64,000 nt of DNA from Arthrobacter oryzae (GCF_003634095.1 NZ_RBIR01000002.1:124001-188000), one strand, 5' to 3'. Counted from the stretch's first letter, positions 50,804 to 61,326 are shown. Numbers and translations are program-made. Notes: generated by a model from the sequence alone, not told the origin.

Positions 50804-51514
50804 ATGAGCACTTGGAACAGCCTTCCCCGCGCAGCCTTCGACCTCGAAACGACGGGCCGCAACTCCCGGTCTGCGCGGATCGTCACGGCGTCGGTCACCG
50901 TGGTGGATGCCGACGGCGGCGTGATCCACGAGCACGAGTGGCTCGCCGACCCGGGCGTGGAGATTCCCACCGAGGCCAGCGACATCCACGGCGTCACCAC
51001 CGAGCAGGCCCGCCGCGAGGGCCGGCCCGCCGCCGAAGTGACACGCGAACTCGCCGCTGTGCTGCAGGAGCTGTTCGACGCCGGCGTGCCCGTCATCGCC
51101 TTCAACGCCAGCTACGACTTCACCGTGCTCGCGGCCGAATCGGCCCGCTACGGGGTCCCCCAGCTGAGCCGTTTTCCAGTCCTGGACCCGTACATCATGA
51201 ACAAGCAGGTGGACCGGTACCGCAAGGGCAAACGCACGCTCACGGCCCTATGCGAGGAATACGGCGTCGGCCTCGACAACGCCCACACCTCGGCCGCCGA
51301 CGCCCTGGCAACCCTGCGCATGCTCGATGCCATGGCCGGAAAGTTCCCCAAGCTCAGGATGCCGGCGGGCAACCTGCACCAGCTCCAGGTCGAATGGGCC
51401 TCCGCCCAGGCCGCGGACTTCCAGAGCTACCTGCGCAAGACCAAGCCGGCAGCCGTGATCGAAGGCGACTGGCCGGTGCTTCCCCCGGAAGACGCCAGCC
51501 GCGGCGACTTCTGA
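50804..51514 (+). CDS. DnaQ-like 3'-5' exonuclease (DEDDh)
   Basis: A 236-residue exonuclease. ExoI FDLETTG (residues 13-19), ExoII NASYDFTVL near 107 and ExoIII HTSAADALATL near 165 supply the DEDDh residues. The last 60 residues are an extension with LHQLQVEWASAQAADF that is not part of the core. It resembles DNA polymerase III epsilon-like actinobacterial exonucleases that act alone. There is no polymerase or UvrC domain. The start at 50804 is direct and seemingly leaderless. It is divergent from the atl-adnAB operon. Confidence 0.9.
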   Translation: MSTWNSLPRAAFDLETTGRNSRSARIVTASVTVVDADGGVIHEHEWLADPGVEIPTEASDIHGVTTEQARREGRPAAEVTRELAAVLQELFDAGVPVIAFNASYDFTVLAAESARYGVPQLSRFPVLDPYIMNKQVDRYRKGKRTLTALCEEYGVGLDNAHTSAADALATLRMLDAMAGKFPKLRMPAGNLHQLQVEWASAQAADFQSYLRKTKPAAVIEGDWPVLPPEDASRGDF

Positions 51515-52017
51515 TCGTCCCGGACCAGCCGGCCTTTCATTGGCCGCTGCAGGGGTGAAGTCCGGGCTCCGGTCCGCGACCCGCTTGGCCTGACGCTTAA
51601 CCGTTGCTGCAGTCTTAACCGTGGCTGCCTGAATGCGGCCCGGCACTTCTTAAAACGAAACGTTCGGCGGCGAATGGCCGCCGAACAGATCCGGCTAGTC
51701 CCCGGTGGCGCGGAATTCCAGCGATTGCGACGCAACTCACACCGTCCGGGGCATCCGTCCGCCGCGCCCCTCCCCGCCGATGATTCCGTCACAGCTTCCG
51801 GGCACTACCCGAAGCGCTGTCATTCATCCCAGGGCATGAAGATAGTTCACCTGCATTCCAGATTGCCTCTGATTAATTCGGATTCATTTGGCATCAACGG
51901 CGGGTGACACAATTATCTTTCGCGGCGTGCCTGCTCCGCCCGGCACCCAAGCCAGATGTCTGGAGCCCGACGGACCTCCCCGCGAACCACCGAATTTCAG
52001 ACGAAAGTGATTGCGTG
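51515..52017. other. 500-base intergenic region before the amino-acid transporter
   Basis: It contains a direct repeat (CTTAACCGTTGCTGC at 51596-51610 and CTTAACCGTGGCTGC at 51614-51628), a hairpin (51662-51686, listed separately) and an AT-rich segment at about 51855-51925 that is likely to hold the transporter promoter. No gene is supported. Confidence 0.5.
51662..51686. terminator. hairpin after the exonuclease gene
   Basis: GTTCGGCGGC (51662-51671) pairs with GCCGCCGAAC (51677-51686) around a 5-nt loop, about 150 nt past the exonuclease stop. Confidence 0.6.
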
Positions 52018-52953
52018 ATGAAAAGCAAAGCCTTGAAGTGGCTGACCACCGTTCCCGTGGCCGTAGCCGTGGCGGTCTCCCTTGCAGCGTGCGGCGGCGG
52101 GTCGGCGCAGTCAACGGCGTCATCGACCGATGCCCTGCAGGGTAGCGACCAGAAATCCCTGGACAAATACACGACCAAGGACGTCACTCCCCTGGACAAG
52201 ATCGACAAGTCCAAGCTCGGCCTCATCAGCGATGGAACGCTCACCGTCGGCACCCTTTCGGACGCCCCGCCGAACATCTACATCGACAAGAACGGCAAGT
52301 TCACCGGCTACGACAACGAGCTCCTGCGGGCCATCGCGGACAAGCTGGGCCTCAAGGTGGAGTTCAAGTCCACCGGCTTCGCGTCCCTGCTCGCCCAGGT
52401 CCAGAACAAGCAGTTCGACCTCGGGTCCTCCTCGATTTCCACCACCGACGCCCGACGCAAGACCGTGGGCTTCACCAACGGTTACGACTTCGGCTACATG
52501 GCAGTGGTGGCCAAGAAGGACTCCAACATCAAGGGGTTCAAGGACCTGACCAAGGACACCCGCATCGCCGTGGTCCAGGGCACCGTGCAGGATGACTACG
52601 TCACGAACACGCTCCAGATCGAGCCGGTCCGCTTCGAGGACTACAACACCGCCTACGCCAACTTGAAGAGCGGACAGGTTGACGCCTGGGTGGCCCCGTC
52701 CCAGCAGGCCACCGGCCAGGTCAAGGAAGGCGACGGCACGGTCATCGCCGAGTCGGTGGTGAACACCCAGAACTTCACCGCCTACGCCGTGAATAAGGAA
52801 AACCAGCCACTCATCGATGCGCTGAACTCCGGCCTCGACGCCGTCATTGCCGACGGCACCTGGTCCAAGCTGACCAAGGAATGGTACCCGGACCGCAAGA
52901 CCCCGGCCACGTGGTCCCCGGGCTCCAAGGCCGTCACCGTTCCGAAGTCCTAG
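52018..52953 (+). CDS. amino-acid ABC transporter substrate-binding lipoprotein (family 3)
   Basis: A 311-residue binding protein. The lipoprotein signal VAVAVSLAACGGG places the lipid-bearing Cys near residue 24. The family-3 pattern is clear: LTVGTLSDAPPNIYIDKNGK, FTGYDNELLRAIADKLGL, SSISTTDARRKTVGFTNGY and VAVVQGTVQDD-like sequence. It binds a polar amino acid or similar ligand outside the membrane. ATG at 52018 is preferred (GTG at 52015 possible); the ribosome binding site is weak. The permease begins 3 nt after the stop. Confidence 0.92.
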   Translation: MKSKALKWLTTVPVAVAVAVSLAACGGGSAQSTASSTDALQGSDQKSLDKYTTKDVTPLDKIDKSKLGLISDGTLTVGTLSDAPPNIYIDKNGKFTGYDNELLRAIADKLGLKVEFKSTGFASLLAQVQNKQFDLGSSSISTTDARRKTVGFTNGYDFGYMAVVAKKDSNIKGFKDLTKDTRIAVVQGTVQDDYVTNTLQIEPVRFEDYNTAYANLKSGQVDAWVAPSQQATGQVKEGDGTVIAESVVNTQNFTAYAVNKENQPLIDALNSGLDAVIADGTWSKLTKEWYPDRKTPATWSPGSKAVTVPKS

Positions 52954-52956
52954 TCC

Positions 52957-53721
52957 ATGGATGCACTCGATCAACTCGTCAAGACCTTCTTTGACTGGGA
53001 GGCGATGGCAGCCGTCCTACCGAACATGATTCGGTTCGGCCTGCCCAACACCCTGATCCTGGCGGTTTCCTCGGGCGTGCTCGGGTGCATCCTGGGCATG
53101 GTCCTGGCCGTCATGGGCACGTCCCGGATCACTGCGCTGCGTTGGCTCTCCCGGATCTATACGGACGTGTTCCGCGGCGTCCCGGCGATTGTGGTCATCC
53201 TCCTGATCGGCCTCGGGCTCGGGCCCGTGGTCCGGGTGACGACCGGATCCACGAATCCGTTCCCGCTCGCCATCTTCGCCCTGACCCTCATGGCGGCGGC
53301 CTATATCGGCGAGATCTTCCGCTCGGGCATCCAGAGCGTGGAAAAGGGCCAGCTGGAGGCGTCCCGGGCCCTGGGCTTCAGCTACGGCTCCTCCATGCGG
53401 CTCGTGGTGATTCCGCAGGGCATCCGTCGGGTGCTCCCGGCCCTGGTCAACCAGTTCATCACGCTGATCAAGGACTCGTCCCTGATCTACCTGCTGGGCC
53501 TGATCACCAGCCAGCGTGAGATCTTCCGGATCGGTAACGACGCCGCTGCCCTCACGGGGAACCTGTCGCCGCTGGTTGCCGCGGCGTTCATGTACCTCAT
53601 CCTGACCGTTCCGCTCACGCACCTGGTCAACTACATCGACAAGCGCCTGCGCACGGGCCGTCCGGAGAAACAGCAGCCGGACGACGCCGCGGCCCTGATC
53701 GGGAAGGGAGCACAGCCATGA
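52957..53721 (+). CDS. amino-acid ABC transporter permease (His/Glu/Gln/Arg type)
   Basis: A 254-residue inner-membrane protein with about five helices. The first follows a short N-terminal amphipathic stretch ([20 protein letters not shown]). The EAA loop reads [20 protein letters not shown], and [20 protein letters not shown] is the family signature. As a single permease it should homodimerise. ATG at 52957 lies 3 nt after the binding-protein stop. Its last codons overlap the ATPase start by 4 nt (ATGA). Confidence 0.93.
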   Translation: MDALDQLVKTFFDWEAMAAVLPNMIRFGLPNTLILAVSSGVLGCILGMVLAVMGTSRITALRWLSRIYTDVFRGVPAIVVILLIGLGLGPVVRVTTGSTNPFPLAIFALTLMAAAYIGEIFRSGIQSVEKGQLEASRALGFSYGSSMRLVVIPQGIRRVLPALVNQFITLIKDSSLIYLLGLITSQREIFRIGNDAAALTGNLSPLVAAAFMYLILTVPLTHLVNYIDKRLRTGRPEKQQPDDAAALIGKGAQP

Positions 53722-54455
53722 GCGAATTCGCCTCCGGCTCGCTGACCGGCAAGAACCTGCACCTGTCTTTCGGCTCGAACCACGTCCTCCGCGGGATCGA
53801 CCTGCACGTCGAGAAGGGCACCACCGCGTCGGTGATCGGCCCCTCCGGGTCGGGGAAGTCCACGTTGTTGCGGGTCATGAACCGCCTGATCGAACCGGAT
53901 CAGGGCGACATCCTGCTGGACGGCCGGTCGGTCCTGAAGGACAACCCGGATGAGCTGCGCCAGCGGATCGGCATGGTGTTCCAGCAGTTCAACCTGTTCC
54001 CGCACAAGACCGTGGTGGACAACGTCTCGCTCGCCCTGCGGAAGCTGCGCAAGCTGCCGGCCGAGCAGGCCCGGGCCGAGGCGCTCGAGCAGCTCGATCT
54101 GGTCGGCCTCAAGCACAAGGCCGACGCCCGTCCTGCCAACCTCTCCGGCGGCCAGCAGCAGCGTGTCGCCATTGCGCGTGCCCTGGCCATGAAGCCTGAG
54201 GTGATGTTCTTCGATGAGGCCACCTCGGCCCTCGACCCGGAGCTCGTCAAGGGCGTGCTGGCGCTGATGGCCGACCTCGCCAAGGGCGGCATGACGATGG
54301 TGGTGGTGACCCATGAGATGGGCTTTTCCCGCAACGTCTCGGACACGGTCACGTTCATGGACGGCGGCGTCGTCGTGGAGTCCGGACCGCCGGAACAGAT
54401 CTTCACGAACCCGCGCACCGAACGCCTTCAGGGGTTCCTCTCCGACGTCCTCTAG
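53718..54455 (+). CDS. amino-acid ABC transporter ATP-binding protein (GlnQ/HisP type)
   Basis: A 245-residue ATPase with Walker [10 protein letters not shown] (residues 41-49), the Q-loop [14 protein letters not shown], signature [15 protein letters not shown] and Walker [15 protein letters not shown], then the switch His in VVVTHEMGF. It energises import by the permease just upstream; the three genes form one operon. A perfect terminator follows. Confidence 0.95.
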   Translation: MSEFASGSLTGKNLHLSFGSNHVLRGIDLHVEKGTTASVIGPSGSGKSTLLRVMNRLIEPDQGDILLDGRSVLKDNPDELRQRIGMVFQQFNLFPHKTVVDNVSLALRKLRKLPAEQARAEALEQLDLVGLKHKADARPANLSGGQQQRVAIARALAMKPEVMFFDEATSALDPELVKGVLALMADLAKGGMTMVVVTHEMGFSRNVSDTVTFMDGGVVVESGPPEQIFTNPRTERLQGFLSDVL

Positions 54456-54483
54456 GTAACGCGGCCGCTGCGGCGGCGTTAAA

Positions 54484-54521
54484 CGACTGATGGCACCCGC
54501 CGCTGCGGGTGCCATCAGTCG
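54484..54521. terminator. perfect 17-bp bidirectional terminator
   Basis: CGACTGATGGCACCCGC (54484-54500) pairs with GCGGGTGCCATCAGTCG (54505-54521) around CGCT. It separates the amino-acid transporter and the end of the heme operon, which converge. Confidence 0.9.
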
Positions 54522-54581
54522 ATTAAGGACCGTGGCCGCCGACGAACGCCAGCGGGTTTGATGCGGCGCTCGGCCCGGTTG

Positions 54582-55913
54582 TTACCGTTTCGCGCCGGCG
54601 GCTGCCTTGGCCGCGGCCGGCAGGGCGTCGAAAATCCGGTTCATCGCGGCGTCGTCGTGCGCGGCGGAGAGGAACCAGGCCTCGAAGACCGACGGCGGCA
54701 GGTAGACACCCGAGTCGAGCATGGAGTGGAAGAACGGGGCGTAGCGGAAGACTTCCTGGCCCTGGGCGTCGTCGTAGTTGTGGACGCCGCGGGCGGACGT
54801 GCCGAACGCCACGGAGAACAGGTTGCCGGCGCGCTGGATGGAATGGTCCACGCCGGCCGTGTCGAGGGCCGAAGAGAGGGCCGCGGAGAGCTCCAGGGAC
54901 CGGGCGTCCACGAAGGAATAGACCTCGGCGGTGGCGTGGGTGAGGGTCGCGACTCCGGCTGCCATGGCCACCGGGTTACCGGAGAGGGTGCCGGCCTGGT
55001 AGACGGGTCCCACCGGGGCCAGGTAGTCCATGACATCGGCGCGGCCGCCGAGGGCCGCCGTCGGCATGCCGCCGCCGATCACCTTTCCGAACGTCAGCAG
55101 GTCCGGGGCCCACGGCTCGGCGGCGTCGGCGGCCCCGCCGGTGAGTCCCCAGTAGCCGGAGTAGCCGGTGCGGAAACCGGTGAGGACCTCATCGAGGATC
55201 AGCAGGGCGCCGTGCTCGCGGGTGATCCGGGACAGGCCGGCGTTGAAGCCCTCGCCGGGGGTAACGACGCCCATGTTGGCGGGCGCGGCCTCGGTGATCA
55301 CGGCGGCGATGTTCTCACCGTGCTTGGCGAAGGCGGCCTCGACGGCGTCGAGGTCGTTGTAAGGCAGCACAAGGGTTTCGGCGGCGGTGGCGGCAGTGAC
55401 GCCGGCCGAGCCGGGCAATGCGAGGGTCGCCAGACCCGAGCCCGCGGCGGCGAGGAGTCCGTCGAGGTGGCCGTGGTAGCAGCCGGCGAATTTGATGACG
55501 AGATTCCGGCCGGTGAAGCCGCGGGCCAGCCGGATGGCGGTCATGGTGGCCTCGGTGCCGGTCGAGACCATCCGGACGCGTTCGGCGGCCGGCACGCGCT
55601 CCTTGACGATCGCGGCGAGGTTGGCCTCGTCCGGCGTCGATGCGCCAAAGGACAGGCCGCGGTCGACGGCGGCATGCACCGCTGCGATGACCTCCGGGTG
55701 GGCGTGTCCAAGCAGCGCCGGGCCCCAGGAGCAGACGAGGTCGACGTAGTCGGCGCCGTCCGCGTCGGTGAGGTAGGCGCCCTTGGCGGAGACCATGAAC
55801 CGCGGCGTTCCGCCCACGGAGCCGAAGGCACGCACGGGTGAGTTCACGCCGCCGGGCATCAGCTGGCGGGCGCGGTCAAAGAGTTCCTCGTTGCGAGGCA
55901 TGCTGGAAGTCAT
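54582..55913 (-). CDS. hemL: glutamate-1-semialdehyde 2,1-aminomutase
   Basis: A 443-residue PLP enzyme making 5-aminolevulinate from glutamate semialdehyde. N-terminal [20 protein letters not shown], the phosphate-binding [26 protein letters not shown] and the PLP lysine in [16 protein letters not shown] are all present. The start is ATG at 55911-55913; ATG at the MPRNEEL codon, 12 nt later, is possible. It is the last gene of the heme cluster, 30 nt after the LLM oxidoreductase. Confidence 0.95.
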   Translation of the reverse strand: MTSSMPRNEELFDRARQLMPGGVNSPVRAFGSVGGTPRFMVSAKGAYLTDADGADYVDLVCSWGPALLGHAHPEVIAAVHAAVDRGLSFGASTPDEANLAAIVKERVPAAERVRMVSTGTEATMTAIRLARGFTGRNLVIKFAGCYHGHLDGLLAAAGSGLATLALPGSAGVTAATAAETLVLPYNDLDAVEAAFAKHGENIAAVITEAAPANMGVVTPGEGFNAGLSRITREHGALLILDEVLTGFRTGYSGYWGLTGGAADAAEPWAPDLLTFGKVIGGGMPTAALGGRADVMDYLAPVGPVYQAGTLSGNPVAMAAGVATLTHATAEVYSFVDARSLELSAALSSALDTAGVDHSIQRAGNLFSVAFGTSARGVHNYDDAQGQEVFRYAPFFHSMLDSGVYLPPSVFEAWFLSAAHDDAAMNRIFDALPAAAKAAAGAKR

Positions 55914-55943
55914 GGTTCCTATTCTTTCAGTTTTGCGGCCGGT

Positions 55944-57053
55944 TCAGTTTCCTGCAGCCTTGGCCAGCAGCGCGGCCACGCGGGGTGCCACTTCGGTGCC
56001 GAACAGTTCGATGGAGCGCATCATGGCCGCGTGCGGCAGGGTGCCGTTGCTGTACTTGAGATCAAAGCGGTCCACGCCCAGGTTCTTCTTCAACAGGGCG
56101 ATCTTCGCGGCCACGGTTTCCGGGGAGCCCACATAGAGCGCTCCCTCGGGGGTGCACATGGCGTCGAACTCGGCCCTGCTCCCGGGGCCCCAGCCCCGCT
56201 CCGCGCCCAGCCGGTTGCGCATCGCGATCCAGTGCGGGAAGAACTCCTCGCGGGCTTCCTCATCGGTGGCAGCAACGTGGCCGGGTGAGTGCGTGGCCAT
56301 TTGTTGCATCGGCTGCCCGTACTTGGCCATGGCCTCACGATAGAGACCGGCCAGCGGGGCGAAGGACCGCGGCTGGCCGCCGATGATCGCGAAGATGATC
56401 GGGTAGCCGTACTCGGCGCAGCGAAGCACCGATTCGGGAGTTCCGCCGACGCCGATCCAGGTGGGCAGCAGGTGGTGCTCCAGCGGCGGATAGACGCTGA
56501 GGCCGCTGATGGCGGGCCGGGTGCGTCCCTCCCAGTGGACCGGTTCCTGCGCCCGGACCTTGTCGAAGAGCTCAAGCTTTTCCTCGAAAAGGACCTCGTA
56601 ATCGGCCAGGTCGAGGCCGAACAGCGGGAAGGATTCGATGAAGGAGCCGCGGCCCAGCATGACTTCGGCGCGGCCGCTGGAGATGGCGTCCACGGTGGCG
56701 AAGCGCTGGAAGACCCGGATCGGATCATCGGAGCTGAGCACCGTGACGGCCGAGCCGAGCCGGATGTGCTTGGTGCGGGCGGCCGCTGCGGCCAGAAACA
56801 CCTCGGGGGCGGACACCGCGAAGTCGCGGCGGTGGTGCTCCCCTACCGCGAAGGCGTGCAGGCCGACCTCATCGGCCAGCTCAGCCTGCTCCAGGAGCTG
56901 CCGGAGGACCTGGGCGTGCGGGACGGGGTGGCCGTCGGGGAAGACGCCGACGTCACCGAACGTGTTCAGTCCCAGGAGGATCCGCCCGGGCCCTACCGGA
57001 GCCGTGGGAGAAGCCGTGGGGGAAGCGGTCCGGTCCTCGGGGGCCGGGTTCAC
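55944..57053 (-). CDS. LLM-class flavin-dependent oxidoreductase
   Basis: A 369-residue luciferase-like monooxygenase. [53 protein letters not shown] and [12 protein letters not shown] are typical of the group, which uses FMN or F420. The substrate is unknown. The GTG at 57051-57053 overlaps the hemB stop (GTGA), so it is translated from the heme operon; the long frame to 57674 is hemB read in another frame. No other heme operon role for this family is known to me. It may be a passenger or may act on a tetrapyrrole or thiol metabolite. Confidence 0.9.
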   Translation of the reverse strand: MNPAPEDRTASPTASPTAPVGPGRILLGLNTFGDVGVFPDGHPVPHAQVLRQLLEQAELADEVGLHAFAVGEHHRRDFAVSAPEVFLAAAAARTKHIRLGSAVTVLSSDDPIRVFQRFATVDAISSGRAEVMLGRGSFIESFPLFGLDLADYEVLFEEKLELFDKVRAQEPVHWEGRTRPAISGLSVYPPLEHHLLPTWIGVGGTPESVLRCAEYGYPIIFAIIGGQPRSFAPLAGLYREAMAKYGQPMQQMATHSPGHVAATDEEAREEFFPHWIAMRNRLGAERGWGPGSRAEFDAMCTPEGALYVGSPETVAAKIALLKKNLGVDRFDLKYSNGTLPHAAMMRSIELFGTEVAPRVAALLAKAAGN

Positions 57054-58033
57054 CGGGACTCCTTGAGCCAGCCGGCGAGCTCGCTCGCCCAGTAGGTCAG
57101 CACCATGTTGGCGCCGGCGCGCTTGATGCCCAGGACCGATTCGGTGATGGCTGCGCGGCGGTCGATCCAGCCGTTCGCCGCGGCGGCCTCGATCATCGAG
57201 TATTCGCCCGAAATCTGGTACGCGGCCACCGGCACCGGGCTCATGGCCGCGACGTCGGCGAGGATGTCCAGGTAACTCATGGCCGGCTTCACCATGACCA
57301 TGTCGGCGCCCTCGGCCAGGTCCAGGTCCACCTCGAGGATGGCCTCCCGGCGGTTGGCGGCGTCCATCTGGTACGTGCGGCGGTCTCCGGTCAGCTGCGA
57401 GTCGACGGCCTCGCGGAAGGGCCCGTAAAAGGCGGAGGCGTACTTTGCGGCGTAGGCCACGATGGCCGTGTTGGCGTGCCCGGCGTCCTCGAGGGCCTGC
57501 CTGATCACGGCGACCTGGCCGTCCATCATGCCGGACGGGCCCAGGACGTGCGCACCGGCGTCGGCCTGCGCGACGGCCATCTGGCCGTAGATCTCCAGGG
57601 TCGCGTCGTTGTCCACGTAGCCGTTGGCGTCCAGGACGCCGCAGTGGCCGTGATCGGTGAACTCGTCGAGGCACACATCGCTCATGACCACGAGCTCGTC
57701 GCCGACCTCGGCGCGGACGTCCCTGATGGCCTTGTTCAGCACGCCGTCGGGGTCCAGGGAGGCGGTGCCGCGTGCGTCCCGGACGGCGGGGACACCAAAC
57801 AGCATGATGCCGCCGACGCCCAGCTCCACGGCCTCGGCCGCGGCGCGCCTGAGCGACTCGGTGCTGTGCTGCTGCACGCCGGGCATCGAGGCAATCGGGT
57901 TGGGCTCGTTGAGGCCCTCACGGATGAAGGCGGGAAGGATCAGTTCGGCGGCGGAGAGGCGGTGCTCCGCCGTCAGCCGCCGCATGGCGGGCGTGGTGCG
58001 GAGCCGGCGGGGCCGGTGGCTGGGAAAGCTCAT
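57050..58033 (-). CDS. hemB: porphobilinogen synthase (delta-aminolevulinate dehydratase)
   Basis: A 327-residue enzyme joining two 5-aminolevulinates. The Schiff-base lysines are in [15 protein letters not shown] and [15 protein letters not shown], and [15 protein letters not shown] is the metal-region loop. The ATG at 58031-58033 overlaps the hemD stop as ATGA and has GAAGGA about 8 nt upstream; the frame to 58270 is hemD sequence in another phase. Confidence 0.95.
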   Translation of the reverse strand: MSFPSHRPRRLRTTPAMRRLTAEHRLSAAELILPAFIREGLNEPNPIASMPGVQQHSTESLRRAAAEAVELGVGGIMLFGVPAVRDARGTASLDPDGVLNKAIRDVRAEVGDELVVMSDVCLDEFTDHGHCGVLDANGYVDNDATLEIYGQMAVAQADAGAHVLGPSGMMDGQVAVIRQALEDAGHANTAIVAYAAKYASAFYGPFREAVDSQLTGDRRTYQMDAANRREAILEVDLDLAEGADMVMVKPAMSYLDILADVAAMSPVPVAAYQISGEYSMIEAAAANGWIDRRAAITESVLGIKRAGANMVLTYWASELAGWLKESR

Positions 58034-59025
58034 GTGTTGTCCTTCGCTGGATGCTCTGCTGGAAAACGAACTGCCGGAGATTGATGTGCCGGCGGCTGCC
58101 CTGCCGGTGCGGGCCAGGCGGATGGCTGCTGCGGCTGCCGGGATTGTTGGGCGCGGACGACGGCGGCGACGAGGCCGGACGCGGTCGGTGCCTCGGCGAC
58201 GGCGGCAACGCTGAGTCCAAGATCTGCCGCCTCCCCCGCTGTAGAGCGCCCGATCGCGACGAACCGGCACGCGCCGAGGGGGGCGAGGTCCGCGTGAATG
58301 CGGCGCGCCGCACTCGGGGACGCGGCAACGACGGCGTCGAGCCGGCCGGCGAGGATCTCGCGTCTGGCTTCGGCGGCTGTCAGGACGTCGGCCGGGGGAC
58401 CGTTCACGGCGGCGCCGGTTTCCACCGGGCGGCTGGCCGGAAGGCTCAGGCGGGGATCAGCCGGGTACTCGACGGTACGGTAGGCGGTGACGGCCTGAAC
58501 CGAGGCCCCGCGGCGTTCCAGTCCTCGGCGAAGCCGCGGATCGGCGATGTCCGCCTGGGGCAGGAGCACGCTGCTGCGCCCCTCGGGCCAGACGCCAAGC
58601 AATCCGGTGCCGGATTGCAGTGCCGTCGGCGCGAGGTCCACGCTGATTCCCCGGGACTCGAGGATCTGCCGGGTGGCGGGGCCGATCGTGGCAACTTGGA
58701 CGTGGCCCGGCAGCCACGCGGCGAGGGTGGAGCCCCGCTCCACGGCCTTGGCCTCGAGAACCTGGACGGTGGTCACGCTGCTGATCACGAGCCAGTTGTA
58801 GGCTCCGGCGCCGAGGGCGTCGAAGGCGACGTCCAGGGAGTGCTGGTCGCGTGCCATCTCAAAGTCGATGAGGGGCAGCAGGACGGGCTCGGCGCCCAGG
58901 CGGCGCAGGGCCGCGACGAGGTCGCCCGCGCGGTCCGGGCTGCGGGCAATCAGGATCCGGGCACCTTCCAGCGCCTGACCGTCGTGTCCCCTGGTGCCCT
59001 CGTTGCTGGCGCTGTCCCGTCCCAT
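58030..59025 (-). CDS. hemD: uroporphyrinogen-III synthase
   Basis: A 331-residue protein of the weakly conserved HemD family, which closes and inverts ring D. It has the two-domain layout: [21 protein letters not shown] with [15 protein letters not shown], then [20 protein letters not shown] and [13 protein letters not shown] Pro/Gln/Ala-rich tail of about 35 residues is an extension. It sits between hemC (19 nt upstream) and hemB (overlapping), which supports the call. Start ATG at 59023-59025. Confidence 0.88.
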   Translation of the reverse strand: MGRDSASNEGTRGHDGQALEGARILIARSPDRAGDLVAALRRLGAEPVLLPLIDFEMARDQHSLDVAFDALGAGAYNWLVISSVTTVQVLEAKAVERGSTLAAWLPGHVQVATIGPATRQILESRGISVDLAPTALQSGTGLLGVWPEGRSSVLLPQADIADPRLRRGLERRGASVQAVTAYRTVEYPADPRLSLPASRPVETGAAVNGPPADVLTAAEARREILAGRLDAVVAASPSAARRIHADLAPLGACRFVAIGRSTAGEAADLGLSVAAVAEAPTASGLVAAVVRAQQSRQPQQPSAWPAPAGQPPAHQSPAVRFPAEHPAKDNT

Positions 59026-59044
59026 ATGCGGTGGATCCCCCGGT

Positions 59045-60043
59045 TCAGGAAGCGGTCAGGTCCGCGATGTCGGCGGCGCCGCGGGCCAGCAGGACCTCGG
59101 CCAGTTCGATCCCCAGCAGGGTCGCCCCCACCTCGGTCAGCCCGTCGGTTGCCTTCCGGTCCCGGACGTTGGCGGTGCCGTCGACGGCGCAGACCACGGC
59201 TTCGAGGTGCAGCATGCATCCCTTCCGGTAGGCGTAGGCGCCCACCGGTGCGGCACAGCCTGCCTCAAGGCGGGCCAGGAGCGCCCGCTCGGCGGTGACG
59301 GCGAGCCGGGTGTCGTGATCGTCGAGGGCTGCGAGGGCCTGGGCGAGGACGCCCTGGGACCCTTCGGTGGACCCGGCCTTGCGGGGCGCGTCGGCCGTGC
59401 GGCATTCGATCGCGAGGGATCCCTGCCCGGCGGCCGGCAGCATGATGTCCGTCTCGAGGTATTCGCTGACCGTGTCCAGCCGGCCGATCCGGTGCAGGCC
59501 CGCGGCGGCGAGCACGACGGCGTCGAGGTCGCAGGACTTGCCGTCGACGACGGCGTCGGTCGAGTTGCCGGGCAACCCGGGGACGCGTCCGAGCCTGGTG
59601 TCGACATTGCCGCGGATATCCCGGATGTCCAGGTCCGGACGGGCGGCGCGCAGCTGGGCGGCGCGTCGCGGGGAACCGGTGCCCACGCTGGCGCCGGCGG
59701 GCAGGTCCGCGAGCTTGAGCCCGTCGCGGGCGCAGAGCACATCGCGGACGTCGACGCGTTTCGGCGTCGCCGCGAGCGTCAGGCCAAGCGCCGGCCCGGT
59801 GGGCAGGTCCTTGAGCGAGTGCACGGCGACGTCGCATGCGTTCTGCAGCAGGGCGTCGCGCAGGGCCGCCACAAACACGCCGGTGCCGCCCATCTGGGAC
59901 AGCGATCCGGTGAGGACATCACCGTCGGTCCGGATGTGGACAAGCTCCACGGCGAACCCGCCGACGGCGGCCAGCTGGTCCGCGGTCTGCTGCGTCTGGG
60001 TGAGGGCCAGTTTGCTGGCGCGGGTTCCGATCCGGACGGTCAC
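59045..60043 (-). CDS. hemC: hydroxymethylbilane synthase
   Basis: A 332-residue porphobilinogen deaminase. RIGTRASKLALTQTQQTAD, SLKDLPTGPALGLTLAA, GTGSPRRAAQLRAARPDL, the IRGNVDTRLG segment and the dipyrromethane-binding Cys in LEAGCAAPVGAYA are present. The GTG at 60041-60043 overlaps the hemH stop (GTGA), so the two are coupled. Confidence 0.95.
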   Translation of the reverse strand: MTVRIGTRASKLALTQTQQTADQLAAVGGFAVELVHIRTDGDVLTGSLSQMGGTGVFVAALRDALLQNACDVAVHSLKDLPTGPALGLTLAATPKRVDVRDVLCARDGLKLADLPAGASVGTGSPRRAAQLRAARPDLDIRDIRGNVDTRLGRVPGLPGNSTDAVVDGKSCDLDAVVLAAAGLHRIGRLDTVSEYLETDIMLPAAGQGSLAIECRTADAPRKAGSTEGSQGVLAQALAALDDHDTRLAVTAERALLARLEAGCAAPVGAYAYRKGCMLHLEAVVCAVDGTANVRDRKATDGLTEVGATLLGIELAEVLLARGAADIADLTAS

Positions 60044-61326
60044 GGCGTTGCCTGACCAGCCGCCGGGGTCGCCATATCCGCGGCTGCGGGCGTTGCGGCG
60101 GGGTAGGGATCGTGGCCCGTGCCGATGCTAGTGTCGGCACCCGCGATGGTGGGCTTTTCGCCGCGGAAGTTGGCGCAGCAGCCGGGCCGGCAGACGTCGT
60201 ACCAGGGGCCGAGTCCGGTCAGGTGCGGCCGGTCCGCGATGTTGTTCGCCGCGGTCCGTTCGCAGATCAGGTCCACGATCCCGCCGACGAACTTGCGGTG
60301 GGTTCCCGGCGTGGGGACGCGGGTCGCCGCCAGGCCCAGCTTGCCGCAGGTCTCCAGTGCCTCGGTGTCCAGGTCCCAGACAACCTCCATGTGGTCGCTG
60401 ACGAAGCCCAGCGGCACGATCACGACGCCCTTGACGCCCTTGCCGGCGAGATCCTCGATGGCGTCGTTGATGTCGGGTTCGAGCCACGGGACGTGCGGAG
60501 CGCCGGAGCGGGACTGGTAGACCAGAGACCACGGTGCGGTCAGGCCGGACTCGGCCTCGACGCGGCGGATGACCTCGGTTCCGGTGGCCAGGTGCTGGGC
60601 CACGTAGGCGGAGTCTTCCTCGAAGTGGCGGGGCTCGCCCTCGGAACGGCCCGCGGCCTCGGCGTCACGGGTGGGGATGGAGTGGGTGGCGAACAGGATG
60701 TGCACCGGGGCGTCGGGGCTGCCGGCCGCGGTGAGACGGGCCCGGACGTCGGCCAGGCCGGCGGCGGTGCCCTCGATGAACGGCTCGACAAAGCCGGGGT
60801 GGTCAAAGTACTGGCGCACCTTGTCCACCTCGAGTTTTCCGTCCAGCCCGGTTTCGGTCAGGGCCATGCCAATGTCCTCGCGGTACTGGCGGCAGCTGGA
60901 GTAGCAGGAGTAGGCGCTCGTGGTGACCATAAGGACCTTGCGGTGCCCGGCGTCGTACATGTCCTGCAGCGTTTGCGGGATGTAGGGGTCCCAGTTGCGG
61001 TTGCCCCAGAAGACCGGCAGATTCACGCCGCGGGCAGCGAGCTCGGTCTCCATGGCGGCCTTGAGCGCGCGGTTCTGGGCGTTGATGGGGCTGATGCCGC
61101 CGTTGGCGCGGTAGTGGTGCGAGACCTCTTCGAGCCGCTCGTCCGGGATGCCGCGGCCCCGGGTGACATTGCGGAGGAACGGGATGACATCTTCCTGCCC
61201 CTCCGGCCCGCCGAAGGAGGCCAGGAGGACGGCGTCGTAATCCTTGGGGGCCATCCGGCCGGCCTCGGTGACGGGGTTCACTGCGGTCACCGCCGTGGCG
61301 ATCTCCTGGGGGTCCAGCGGGCTCAT
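60040..61326 (-). CDS. hemH: ferrochelatase (actinobacterial coproporphyrin ferrochelatase type)
   Basis: A 428-residue enzyme inserting iron into the porphyrin, in this branch coproporphyrin III. AVLLASFGGPEGQEDVIPFL at the N terminus, the metal-site region HILFATHSIPTRD and VIVPLGFVSDHMEVVWDLD are clear. Cysteines in CYSSCRQY and YDVCRPGCCANF resemble the [2Fe-2S] ligands of actinobacterial ferrochelatases. An Ala/Pro-rich tail of about 30 residues follows. The ATG at 61324-61326 overlaps the hemQ stop. Confidence 0.95.
   Translation of the reverse strand: MSPLDPQEIATAVTAVNPVTEAGRMAPKDYDAVLLASFGGPEGQEDVIPFLRNVTRGRGIPDERLEEVSHHYRANGGISPINAQNRALKAAMETELAARGVNLPVFWGNRNWDPYIPQTLQDMYDAGHRKVLMVTTSAYSCYSSCRQYREDIGMALTETGLDGKLEVDKVRQYFDHPGFVEPFIEGTAAGLADVRARLTAAGSPDAPVHILFATHSIPTRDAEAAGRSEGEPRHFEEDSAYVAQHLATGTEVIRRVEAESGLTAPWSLVYQSRSGAPHVPWLEPDINDAIEDLAGKGVKGVVIVPLGFVSDHMEVVWDLDTEALETCGKLGLAATRVPTPGTHRKFVGGIVDLICERTAANNIADRPHLTGLGPWYDVCRPGCCANFRGEKPTIAGADTSIGTGHDPYPAATPAAADMATPAAGQATP

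Noticed and set aside
57054..57674. Extension of the LLM oxidoreductase frame upstream into hemB
   Set aside because: That part is hemB read in another frame. The GTGA overlap at 57050-57053 gives a clean start.
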